Origin: Serinus canaria
Lineage: Eukaryota; Chordata; Aves; Passeriformes; Fringillidae
Length of the DNA: 64,000 nucleotides
Assembly: GCF_022539315.1 (NCBI RefSeq)
Contig: NC_066317.1
Coordinates: forward strand, 52,928,435 to 52,992,434
Direction of reading: 5' to 3'
Part shown: positions 48,201-60,117 of the stretch, piece by piece
Layout of the letters: every line of letters begins with the position of its first letter
Numbering within the stretch: the first letter of the stretch is position 1
The notes under the pieces: model-generated
The model's database searches: none
Seen by the model: the letters and a program-made list of their open reading frames with translations, nothing else
Told to the model about the DNA's origin: nothing
Program-made: the position numbers and the translations under genes

Positions 48201-51200
48201 GTTACTGCTGTAAAGACCTGACAGACAGACCAGCTCTGATGCAGCAATGCTGGGGCTCTCCAAAGGGCTTTGTTTGGTATGAGCTCACAAGCAGGAAAGA
48301 TTTCTCCTTGTAAAAGGCTACCATCCACTTTTGTGCAATATGCAGTTTGATCCATATCCTTGCCAATTATATTTTGAGGATAGTGGCCCAAACTGTACCT
48401 TCCCTATCCCCAGATGAGAGGCTAAGTTTGCCCAGAGAGCTGGAAGATGCTGCTTCCCGGGGAGCTGTCAGTCAGCTGTGACTCCAAACTCCTGGTACGT
48501 CACTCCCTAATTAAAACCAGCTTCTAGCATGTCTTTTTCACTCACGCCTTGAAATATCATTCTAGTTTAGGAAACTTTCAGACACAGCCATGCTCAGCTC
48601 CTTTCTGAGTCTGGGAGAACGCAAACCTAAATTCACCCTCTGGACATCCTTTGTCTCTGGGCACATTGTCTCCCTTTGTAGTTCTGGTCCTAGAACAACA
48701 CAAGTGTATTTGTCTTCTCGTAAGGAGATACTTTTGTAAAGTTTTCCACTTCAGTTTTGCAAAACCAAAAGTTTTCTGATGGTCTACAGATAGCTTGAGA
48801 TCTAGTTTTTAATCTGAACTGGAGGCTCTCCACAAGAATGTTGAGAGATTAGGTCTCAGTTCACTTCAGTGATGAAACACCAGGAGTTTCATCTTCAAGG
48901 TGTTTCTGATTTTCTTCTTTTAATGAAACACAAAAATGTAAAGTATCTTCCCTTCCACCCCAGGTTTACAGCAAGAGCTTTAGGAATTAACACAACTGCA
49001 TTTCTCAAACAGAGGTTTTTTAAAAGTTTAGCAGATTTTTAAAATTTCAGTTTGATTATCCTTTTAAAATTTGATCCCCTAAAGAAAGTTTGCAGAAATC
49101 CCTAGTAATTATTAATGGGTCACCTGGTGTATCATGTGACAATACTTCTTACCCTCAACCATTAACCATTACATCCCTATTACAAGTGACAACACAGAGA
49201 CAGACAGCTCAGGCTTTTGCTTTGGCACAGTCTCTACAGATTAATTAAAAAAACAAGCCCAGTACAAATTATACCAAACAAAAAAAGTCCAAAGCATGAA
49301 AATAAGCCAAAAAAAGAATTACATAATTTCCTTGTATCTTCCCTAAGGATAAGGATTTTGAGAGTACAAGTCAGTCTCAAGAAATGAAATAAAAACAGCC
49401 CAGCTTTTAGTGACTTATTCTTACCTTCTGGACCAGAGCAGGCCATCAAGTACAAGCAGCAGAAGTCTGACTGCCTGACAGGTTTTAAAATAGGAGTGAA
49501 GGTGCAGTTGTGAGTAGCTTGACTTTATGGTTTGTGACAAGATACAGTGACCAAGAAAAGTGGACTTGAATATGGAGCAGCACAGCATTGTGGATATCCC
49601 ATCTCCTGCTGCTTACAGTCAAGCACAAAGTCGGTGTGCTCAGCAGCTATTGTTGGTGAAGTATTTTCAAGGCTCTCTTGAGTGGGGAGAACACACATTA
49701 CATGTCCTTTGGGATGGTCAAGCCTCTTTTTTGTACCTCTGCTTTCCAGTCTGCAATACAGAGGTGCTGTGAGGAGGAAGCAATGGATGACTTATAACTA
49801 TTTTCTTGGTACAGGAACAGCACATTTTGTCAGTGAATTATCCCTTTGGCATGTCATTTTGCCATGTACTTGCCTTGCTCCCAATCCAACATCACAGTTT
49901 CAAATATTCTGGCAAATTACATTTAGTAATGAAACATACTTTCCTGCTTAATAGTTCAGTGAGAATTATCTGGAATATTAATAAGCTTTCTGCTGTGCCT
50001 CAATGGTGTTGTTCATTTCTGCTTAAATAAAGCTCAGGATAACAAAGGATCAGCTGTTTGATCAGTTGTTTGCCAGGGCTTCATTTAACATCATCATTCA
50101 CATTTCCTTTAAAATCAAGGGTTTTCACAAGGTCAGTGTCTCTAAGGATACTTTGACAGATATAATTCTGTGTTGTTTACATTGGTGAAGAAAACAAAAA
50201 AGGGCAACATAACGTATGTTTTGGTTGCACTCTACGGTGCCTGTGAAGTATATCAGTGATCAAACCTGGTAAGTTTTAGAACTACCCTGGCGCATCCCAG
50301 GTCTGAATTACAAGGCAGAAAGTTTAGTTACTCAGCTCCAGTTTCATTGTACCCCTGTTCCTGAAATTTTATTTCAGAAGAAGATTTGGGGTGCACTTTT
50401 GCCCATATTTTAAATTTTTTTTTGTTTGTTTTTGTTTTCACCAGTAATTTCTGATCTCTTCTGTTTTTTTAGGTCATGCTCTGTCCCTGCTCCAAATAGG
50501 TAGTTTGGTGAACACAAAGACATTTAAAGGGCTTCAACCAAGCAAAAAATGTGTGTAGAACTGATGGAAGACTTTAAGATGACAAAGTGGGAAAGGCTTA
50601 CCGGGAAGTATACAAATCTTTTTTTTTTAAATATTATTGATCTCCCCCACTCTGACATTCATTTGACTGTATCAAAATCCCAGTTTTCATGTAAAAATAA
50701 CTCCCTGTGAAAACATACTGATGCCCCTACTGGTGCCTGCAGGTTCAGTGTGAAACAATACCTGTGAGCAATGCTGATGTGCATCATGAAGTCCAACAGT
50801 GTTCAGTAGCTTCAGGGCTCCCTGACAACTTTATCAAATGACACCATGTACTAGGATGAGAAAAATATAAAGACCTTATTAAATCCCCAAAAACCTTGGC
50901 TCTTGCAGTAATGGCCTCTTTGCCTCTGTCAGCCTATGATGGGCAAATGGGAATGAACCATGGGATGGGCGTGAGAAGCCAGGACCACGCAATTTTCATG
51001 TCACGCTGTGCCTTGGGCAGAAGCTTCCAGTCATCTGACCCTGTCCTCAGCATCTGTTTCCCTGAATTGCAAATAGTTCCATTACCATCATGCTGTTTTA
51101 TGTCCTGCAAATGCAAATTTGCCCTATGACAGAATGAGTCCTATGCCTGATGGAGATTTCGCCATCCCGTATTGTGTGTGTGCAGGTCCTACGTAAGTCT

Positions 51201-54200
51201 AAGAGAAACCTTCTGATGTGTACTGATGTGTTCTGATTGTTTACATATGTTATCAGAGGGGAAAAAAAACAGGAAAGAAAAGCTGGCAGCTTACACTGCC
51301 AAGAGACCTGGCAGTGGCTATAATCACATTTAGATCATTTCCAGTCAATAGATTTTGTTTTCATTTTTAAAAAAACCCTTCCTAGAAAGTTGCTGCACTG
51401 TTCTTTTTACTCTGTTACAGTCAGCCCAGAGTAATACCTGCAATGGCTCCTGTGCTTACAACCAAAGTAGGTAACATCAGGAGATGTTTCAAGAGAGAAG
51501 GTGGAAGGTGTGGTAAGAGAATGTGCTTTATACCAGTTCAAAAGATGTAACACTGCTTGGAGCTGTGATTATGGTTCAGTATGACAGAAGTCTTTTAATG
51601 ATAGGGAAGTCAGGGACTTGTAATGCAAACAGAAATGTATGCCAAAAGAAGATAAAGTTTGGAACCTGGGCATATTTCTCATCTTCAGGTCAAGCTCTAT
51701 AATGGGACTAAAAAATATGAGCACTGGAGGACTGGGACTCCAGTGTCTAGGAATTGCCTGTAGCAGAGAGAATGGCTCCTTTAGCCTGCTAAGCCAGAAG
51801 AGCTCACTGCTTCTCTGAAACAAAATAGTAGAGGCAATAGACACCAAAGCAAGTTTAATTAATGTCTAACTAAGTTAGTGTGTTTAAATCTGTCTTCTTT
51901 CAACTATTCTGCACCTTTTCACATGTACATGTGATAATAGAGACTTTTTAGGGTGAAATAGAAGTCCCAATCTTACATCAGCATCTCAAGTACTACAGTT
52001 CCAGCTAGTCCAGGCCCAAGCCTTGGGAGTCCTATACTATTAATATAAAACTGTTCTCATTTGGGGACTGAAGACGACAGTTTTTGAAAATGCTGACTCG
52101 TTTTACAATAACAGTAATATTGTCCCTGATATTGTCCCTAATATTGTCCCTGCCTGAAGACATACAACATGAACAAAAATAAAATCTAAAATTTAATATC
52201 AGCATAAATATTAGCCATTCATATTAGCATTAACCAGAGAGAAAGAAAAAGGACATTCAAATGCAAGCAGTCACAAAGATAAGGAGCTCTAGTACAAAGT
52301 CCTTGTGAGAAGATGCAGTGTTATTGGCATCAACATTTCTTCTGACATCTTAGTCATCAGAGGCACAAAGATGGCAATGAGTGCTCCAGAGGAAGCAGGG
52401 CAGTGATACAATCACTTCACATCCAGCATCCGATTCCAGGTGTGAAACCAAACCAGAAGGATTATTGTTGTATGCATGTAGAAAAGTGACAAAAGCTATC
52501 TGCTTTTGACACACTGAAGACTAAATGTTAGCACCCTAGTTTCACTAGATGTTACTCTCCCTTCCCTAGAGAAGGGAAGACCAAATAGCACCTATCAGAT
52601 GCTGATGTAGCTTACAGGTTACAGCACACACTCCTTCCCTCTGCCCTCCACTCGGAAATTGTATGTCATAGGATCATGTCAGAGGTTCTGGCTGTTAGGT
52701 CACAAATTCCAATACAAAAATGCAAGGCATAAGAAGTTGTCAATGATACAAAGGAAAAGAAAGTAATACTTGTCAGCTGAGATATCAAAGGAAAACCACA
52801 GCTGAAAAGGAAAACCAAAGATGCTGTGCAGTCAGAACTTGGTGGAAGCTATCATCTTCTGCTGTGTGTTCCTTGTGAGAGGGAGAAAGATGCTGTCTCC
52901 TAAAGGCTGGCAGTGGTAGGGCATTGGTGTGCAAAACTTTTGTACGCCAGACCAACAGAAGTGGAAAGGAAAATGAGGTTGACATAAATGGACTTTCATG
53001 TCCAAATCTCCATCCAAAAGACCTAATCCTGGCCTGAGCTACTTCAGATAGCAGCAGTCATTGGTGCCAGACTCCCAAAACATACCCTTGTCTGTGAACT
53101 TTTTACAGGTTTGGGAGTAGGGTGAAAGGCTGGATGAGTTAATCCTGTTTGAAGTTAACCTGGTTCCCTAAGGCAGTCCAACTTGGAACATTTTTGAGTT
53201 TAGCTCTTTTGAAAGAGCTGTCTGACTTCTTTCCAGGAGAAGAGTGAAAGTGGACCAATGCTGTTTTTACAGAAAAACCTTCATCCACCTTGATTTCACA
53301 CTCATGACTCCTGCAAATGTCAGACAGACTGTGGCTCAGAGCCAGCACATAGTAGTGGCAGCAACAACTTCTTTCCACTGGTTTCTTTAATTGACCATTT
53401 CCGTTACAGATCTGAAAAGAGATGAATCAAAACTAATTGCTTGCTTAAGAAGTAGTACTGACTTATTCGTTGTGGCACTGGGCACAGGCACTTGAATGGT
53501 CTGGAAAATATGAAAAGAATTGGCTGGGGAACAAAAACAGAGCTGATACGTGGTAATGGCAGAAACAGAAGTAGAAGCTATATAATAAAGGCAAATTCCT
53601 ATTGAATGCCTCTCTGTCTTGCTTTAAAGAAATACAGAGAAGCACTCAAGATGTGCAGATAACTAGGCAGTGTTTCTTACTGCAGAGTTTAGGAAAGAAG
53701 GAAGTGCTTCAAGGGTTAGTTCCTGACTGTATGGAATATTGCTGGACTGAAGGCAGTCAGCTGGAGTTCATCCTGATAGTCCCCCAAACCACTTTATTGC
53801 AAAAATGTACTGTAATCAGTAAGAAGCAGTCACAGTATTTTCCCACCACTTTCCTGCTTTATAGGCAGATGGGGGAAGCATAAGAGTGTGGGGTTCATGA
53901 TGCATGTGAATGATGAGCTTAGTCCATATTTTAAAGAAAGTATCTTGTGGAAAGAGAGAAAAAAAACAAACTATGGTTGCATGTGAACTTCAGCTTTCCT
54001 CCTGCCTATCGATTATTTGTTCTATTTGTTAGGGCAAGGTTGCTTGCATAGTTGTTCATATGTTGCATCAAAGGAATAGATGAGTCACTAAACAGAGGGT
54101 GCTACATTCTGTAATGTCTTTGCATCTGCTTCCACTGCTACATAACCAGCTGGAGAGAGACTTTAGAAGCATCAGTTCCTCTCCACAGGCTGATCACTAG

Positions 54201-55026
54201 GTTGATGAAGACAGAATTTACAGAGGTAGGAAATTAGAAGCAGTGGATTATTATACCTTCAGAGAAACTTACACTGACTACTTTCAGAGATAAGGGTATT
54301 ATTGCCTTGGCCTTCAAGCAATATCCACAAGAATGCAGTTTTAACGTCTGCTCTTTTTTTCTGCCAATCTGGGTCTTAAATTGAATCACTGTGTTTCAGT
54401 GTGATGTTTTGTAATGTTTTTGATACACATATTTTATTGTGTCAGTGTACAGATACAACTGTATCATCTTAAAAAACTAGACACTTTGTGCTTCAACTTA
54501 CTTTGCAGTTTAGTTTCAGGAGTACAAGCGTTCTCAGTTTGTGTTCAGTTCCCACGATGGACTGCTTTACTTGGGTCCTTTGAACAGTGACATGGAAAAA
54601 GAATTAAATACAGTTGTAGTAAAGTCAAAGGCAAAATGACCCATTAAGTTTTCTGGTTAAGGCAAGTTCTTGCACGGTTGTCCTTCTATTAGTGCACTTC
54701 CAGCTGACACACAATATATAATTAATTGTTAATGTGTGACTAGAAAGAAAATCTCAGTCTTGGCCATAGCAAGATAATTAAGATAAGTAGGAAGAGTATC
54801 TTATTTTGTAGCATTAAAAGTCATAGGATTGATGGCATCACAGCAAATTACTTTTCTGGAATTTTTGAGACAATTACTAACTCTGTGAAATTATGATACA
54901 GTCTGAAGCATTTATATTTTCCTCTTCCATAGTGCATCCCTATGCCCAGGATGGAAGAATTCATTCAGAGGTCAGCAAGTCAGTTTTTTTAAGCAAGTAA
55001 GTTAGAAAAATTTTCTAGAAATTTTT
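42244..55026. other. RBPJ 5' flank, distal part: no gene recognised
   Basis: Non-coding by inspection. It contains small structures only: a GGTACTC inverted repeat at 42,435-42,456 with a third copy at 42,472, a G/T-rich stretch near 43,700, a 34-base purine run at 44,422-44,455, and a triple 12-bp repeat at 52,115. The open frame at 42998-43234 (plus, 78 codons) has a protein-like composition but matches nothing I recognise. Confidence 0.45.
52115..52150. repeat. 12-bp tandem repeat x3
   Basis: Three consecutive 12-bp units TAATATTGTCCC, TGATATTGTCCC and TAATATTGTCCC, followed by TG. The middle unit carries a single A-to-G change. Confidence 0.9.
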
Positions 55027-55568
55027 GTACTCTGCCCTTGTGAAGCCCGGTCTGGAGTACTGCATCCAGCTCTGGGACCCTAACACAAGGATGTGGTCCT
55101 GTTGGAGCAAGCCCAGAGGAGGCCATGAAGATGATTGGAGGTGTGGAACACCTCTCCTAGGAAGACAGACTGAGAGAGCTGGGGTTGCTCAGCCTGGAGA
55201 AGAGAAGGCTCTGGAGACACCACATCGCACTTTCCAGTAACTGAAGAGGACTTATAAAAAATCTGGAGAGCGACTCCCTGCGAGGGCATGTCATGGTAGG
55301 TCAAGGGGTAATGCCTTTACACTGAAAGAGGTAGGTTTGGATTAAATATCAGGAAGAAATTTGATACCATGAGAGTGGTGAGTGAGCACTGGACCAGGTT
55401 GCTCAGAGAAGCTGTGGATGCCCCATCCCTGGAAGTCTTCAAGGCCAGGCTGGATGGGGCTTGTAGCAACCCTGGTGTAGGGGAAGGTGTCCATGCCAAT
55501 GGCAGAGGGGTTGGAATTTGATGATCTTTAAAGCCCCTCCCAACTCAAACCATTCTGTGATTCTGTGA
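55027..55568 (+). mobile_element. CR1 LINE 3' end with remnant of ORF2
   Basis: The 5' part encodes a decayed C-terminus of the CR1 reverse-transcriptase ORF: ALVKPGLEYCIQLWDP corresponds to the conserved ALVRPHLEYC..QFW block. Then, in shifted frames, come the 'hed-dw-rcgtPLLGRQTERAG' and 'SLEKRRL'-like stretches. The 3' UTR follows, with CACTGGACCAGGTTGCTCAG, ATGCCCCATCCCTGGAAG and CAAACCATTCTGTGATTCTG, ending in two ATTCTGTG octamers. The octamer repeat is diagnostic for CR1, which lacks a poly-A tail. The element is 5'-truncated at about 540 bp and cannot be active. Confidence 0.92.
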
Positions 55569-58500
55569 AATCTGTCAGACCTGAAGTGCTCTTTCCTGGT
55601 TTTGGTGGGCTGCAGAGGCATGACTCTGAGGTTTCTGTCTAGGAGCCTCCAGGAAGCCCACAGTTCCAAAACAGCCCACTGCCCAAGCTGTCCCTGGGGC
55701 CAGGGGGTATTTGGGATCCTACTCCAGCCAAGAGCAAGAAAGCCTTGAAAGCTCTGACTTTTCACTTTATTTTGACCTCCATCTTTATAGCAGTCAGCTT
55801 TCAACCCCAGCTGAAGCCAAAGTTTGCCTACTGGCCTACCAAAGAAGGGGCTGCACTGCTAATTCAGATTGACCTGGGCTAAGGGTGCCAGGGTTTCCAG
55901 GCTCCCAGTCCATGGAGCTCTAAGGATTACACCACCATTAAAGACACTCCTCAGTCCGGTTTTAGAAGGCTCCAAAGCTGATGTTTGCCTGAATCTAGCA
56001 TCACCTTGGTTTCAGTGCTGGTTTATCTACCTTCAGCAGTTAGCAGTGTATAGGTTTGGATGATTCTGTGGTGCTATGGTTACCAAACAAGGAAGTCCCT
56101 GCAGCCATTGTGCTGGTCATGTGAGCAGGAAAGATAAAGCACAGCATCACTGCTACCATATCTCTCTGCAGGGCTTCTGAAAAGGATTAAAAATAGCTTT
56201 CTGCTTTACCAGGAAACTTCCTGTTATTTATATAGTCCTCTCTGTCACCTAAGGCAAGGTGTGAAATGAAATGTATTTTAATGAAAAAAATGTGTCAAGT
56301 ATTATACCTCATGAAGTTAAACCAATTCTCATTTCTATTGCTTTGTTCTCATGGGTACTAAGAGTGACATGAGCAGAAAAGCAAAATGAGGAAGTTTTTG
56401 GATTATTGTTCTCTGCTAGAAATTCTTGTTCTTATATTAAAATGAATTTTGAAGTGGAGGAAGGGGGAGAGTCTCTTATGTAGTGTACCTTCATCACACT
56501 GCATGTTCTTTCAGCTGTCTATTTTGCCTCCAGCCAAATATCCAGGAATAGGTCTTTTAACCTTGCAGCTATTTGAAGCTTCAAGGCTTTAAACAAGATG
56601 TGGTAGAGTATTATTATATTCTGATTGTTAAGGTAGAAAGGGCAGTGTGGTATGGAAGAATGGTATTTGGCACTGTGAGACAGTGGGGCTGAAAATTAGG
56701 AGACTGTGTTATTCTTTACTGGTTTAGTTTTCTTGGCAAGTGCGTCCATGCCTGTATGGTTAGTAGGATAAAGGCTATTAGAGTGTTTGAAGTAGCAGGA
56801 CAGAAAGTTTGGTGTAGGTTCTATTGCTGCAAATAATTTTTCCTGGTACCAACTGCATCTGAATGTGCAAAGGTACAAGCATGAGAATAGGAAATCTGGC
56901 TCCACAGTCAAAATGTTATTTTACTGGTGCAGATCCAAGGAATCCAGAACTCTAGAAAACAGCAATTAGCAGGTATCTGTGCTGTGGTTTTTATTTGGGG
57001 AGTAAAGATATGAACACAAACCAAGATATTTTTCTTGGTCTGTATTACCACCATGAGAGATTTGTTCATTGGAAACAGCTCTGTACAAGTTCTTATCAAT
57101 TTAAGTGATAAACAAGAAGAGTACCAAAGTCTTGCACAAGTGTGTGTTTCCTGCTAAACTGTGTCCTTTCTTCTCTTCCTTGGCAGCAATTGATGGAACA
57201 AATCTTTCCAACTTACCAAGGTGCAGTCAGCTCTTCTGCTGAACGTTTTTGTTGCCCCTCCCCAACTGTTTTGGCTTTTGAGGTAAAAGTGGTTTAATTT
57301 TTCAGATCTGCTAGGATTTGGCCTGCATGTTTTGTTTTCCTTTTCCTGTGTTATTCCAGAGTGTTCCCTTCTTGCTTACTTATTGATTGACAGCCAGATA
57401 ATGACACTCAGTAAGACTTTTTTGACATGTTTTTTTTAGGAATGTTTTTTCCATGGTAGAAAAACCAAAGGCAGTGAAATTGAGTTTAAAAGTTTAGCAT
57501 TCACAAGCATTGGTTTTGTTCAAAATAACTTTCAGTTTTCTCGCTTCAAAATACAAACAGCCAGAACTGTTTTAAGAATGGTGTCATAACCAGTCACAGA
57601 TTTTTTTCACTGATGTCCAGCCTGCTTTTAATTGTCTGAGTATTATAAAAGTAAATTCAAAAGTTTTGAATTAGCAGTGTTTAAAAATCTGTGCAAATCT
57701 GGAACTCATAAGGCTTGTACTGAATGTTTGTTCTAGAAAGTTAAGGCCATGTCAAAATACATTGCAGCCTTGATTTTGGCCTGAATTGATTTTGTACAGA
57801 ACTGAAGAAATCATGTATGATGGTAAGAGAGAACCTAAGCCCACAACTCAAGAGGATGGATAATGCTAGATATGATGAAGGAAATAGAGATGCCTGATAA
57901 TGTAAGAGCAGTGAGGAAACTGTAACCATATTGCTATAAAACAACACATAAACAAAGGCACCAAATGGATGGGGTTGGTGTACTTTTGAGAATTGTGCAT
58001 GAAGAAAGTATTGCTCATTTGGCTTGCACAAGGGCTGGAAAAATATTTGTATGAATTTGTGCAGCCACCTGCCTAAAGTCAAGCAAAGTTATAGTGCATC
58101 TAGGCAGACAGCAAGGAAGATTACTTTAGGTATTAAAATGAAGAAATTCAGCTTTCCTAGTACAGCTACAGATATAAGGAATAAAGTGAAAGAATAATCA
58201 GGGAGAATTTGAACCTAGTAATCATTAGATCAATAAAAAGGAATTTGTTTAGGACAACTGGGAACTTAAGAATGTTAAAGCAAGCATAAAAGTGATGTTT
58301 GGGCCAGGAATGTCTGGAAAGGGAAAATAATTTTTTTTCTAATGTCAGCAGAAAACTTTGTCTAAATGTCAGCAGCAAGAAGAAAATGTGAAATCATCAG
58401 CAAAAAGAAGCATTTATCATTCCTGAACTTCCATGTCACCTATGGCAACTTCTGGCAACAAGTTTTTCTGCAAGGAATAGTATGAATATTTGCTGGCAAT

Positions 58501-59675
58501 TAATTAATTTCAAATATTTTTTAACATCTCCCTGAAAACAAAATATATCCTTGGATGTCCACTCCAGAATGGTCTTCTGTATCTGAGAGAAGAAGTGTGA
58601 ACAATAGCACCTACTTTTAAGCAAGAACCTAAAATGCTGAAAAAATGAACCCAATGTAGTCTTGGGTGACAATCCAAGTGACAATCCTCACAGTGAAACA
58701 TTTATGTAGGGTTCAGTTAAAAAAAGTGAATCAAGAGCAGGTAGACAAACTCATAGCAGAGAAACATGAACTTCCTCCCCTGTGAGTATAGCAATGCTCT
58801 GGTATGTACCCAATGCAGCACCGCTTCCCAGCTCCCACAGCTCCCAGTGGCTCATAGCACCTTGCATCTGTGAGGGCTGGAAAATGACAGCAGCAGCTCA
58901 TCTCCTTCAAGCATCCAAAACTTTCAGATGAGGCCCCCTCAGTGCAAGCCACTCAGTGTGCAAGGCAGCTCAAGCAGCCACAGCAGAAGGCTGATTGCCC
59001 CTTAGCAGCCCATCTGGCTGTAGGAGCCCCTCCTGTTGTGGAATGCCCCTTCTGAGCAGTCCAGAGTGGGAGCTTGTGCTCCACTCTGTCCCTTCCCCTC
59101 TGAAGGCTTGGTGGTGCTCTGTATCCAAGGTGCTGCTGAGGGCTCTTCTTGGTACTACACCCTACTCCTTATTTGTAGGATCCGGTGGAGCTCTGGGCTG
59201 AGGTTGATGGGAAGCTTCTATGATGTTGGGCAGAGGTTTGGCCTTGCTGGCAGGATGGAGGAAGGGTTCTTACCTTTGCTTGCTCTAAACCCAAAACAAG
59301 TTACTCCTAATAAAGAAAAGATGACTGGCCTGCAGGTAAAGACTAGGGGCAAGTAGGTATTTTTCTGCTTACCAGGAATGGAATGCTTGTTTTGGAGACA
59401 ACAAAAATAGTTAGGTTGACAAAGGTGTTTTTTTGAGAAAGTGTTTGAGATATTTTGTAAATCGTGATGCTAGCTGCCTAAAATGTATGTCCTGCCACAG
59501 AGTCTGTGCTGGAATTGTGATAAAACCCAAACCCATGACCACAAGAAGGCACAACGTCTGGAAGAGCTAGACCTATCTTTCTCAGAGTGTTCATCAATAA
59601 ATAGCATGCATTCATAACTTTTTCTGCATAGAAGAAGACCCAAAGGACTCTCAGAATACCTAAAAAAGACAATAG
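55569..59675. other. Unassigned flank between CR1 and LTR
   Basis: I see no gene, RNA or transposon here. The GC content is somewhat raised at 55,570-55,750 and 58,800-59,200, giving open frames of up to 121 codons on either strand with no family resemblance. Confidence 0.4.
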
Positions 59676-60117
59676 TCTGTGGTATTCACATGCCCTCTGA
59701 CCAGAGAGAGATATAGCTTTCTCAGATTTCTCCGAGAGAAGATGGGAGAGAAGCAGAGAAAAGAATGATCAAAACAATTCTTATCTCATTTGCTGCTCCT
59801 GTGTTTGTGCCCATGTGGAATGTGTTCTGGAGATTGTTTACCCGAGGTGATTGCTTGATTGGATTCTGGTGATGGTGTTTTGGATTCACTGACCAAGTGG
59901 ATCCACGTGTGTGTATTGGGACTCTCAGGCAGAGAGTCCCGGGTTTTCTAGTTAGTGAGTTAGTGATAGGTCTTGTTAACATAGATACATATCTTGTTCT
60001 TGTCTGTAACATAAATATAGTATAATATAGTATAATAAACTAATTAATTAGCCTTCTGATATCATGGAGTTTTGCACATCATTCTTTCCAGACATCCCAG
60101 GCAACTTAGCATCCGAT
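59676..60117 (+). mobile_element. LTR of an endogenous retrovirus (ERVL-like), apparently solo
   Basis: The left end begins near TGTGGTATTCACA. Internal blocks match what I recall of songbird ERVL LTRs: CTTATCTCATTTGCTGCTCC, GGAGATTGTTTACCC, GGTGATTGCTTGATTGG, then an AT-rich TATAGTATAATATAG run with an AATAAA polyadenylation signal at 60,034-60,039, followed by TTAGCCTTCTGAT and a CATGGAGT block. A possible 5-bp target duplication AATAG lies at 59,671-59,675 and 60,118-60,122; if real, it sets the ends given. No primer-binding site, gag, pol or env follows, so this looks like a solo LTR left by recombination. The family name comes from memory of LTR structure and has not been searched. Confidence 0.75.
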
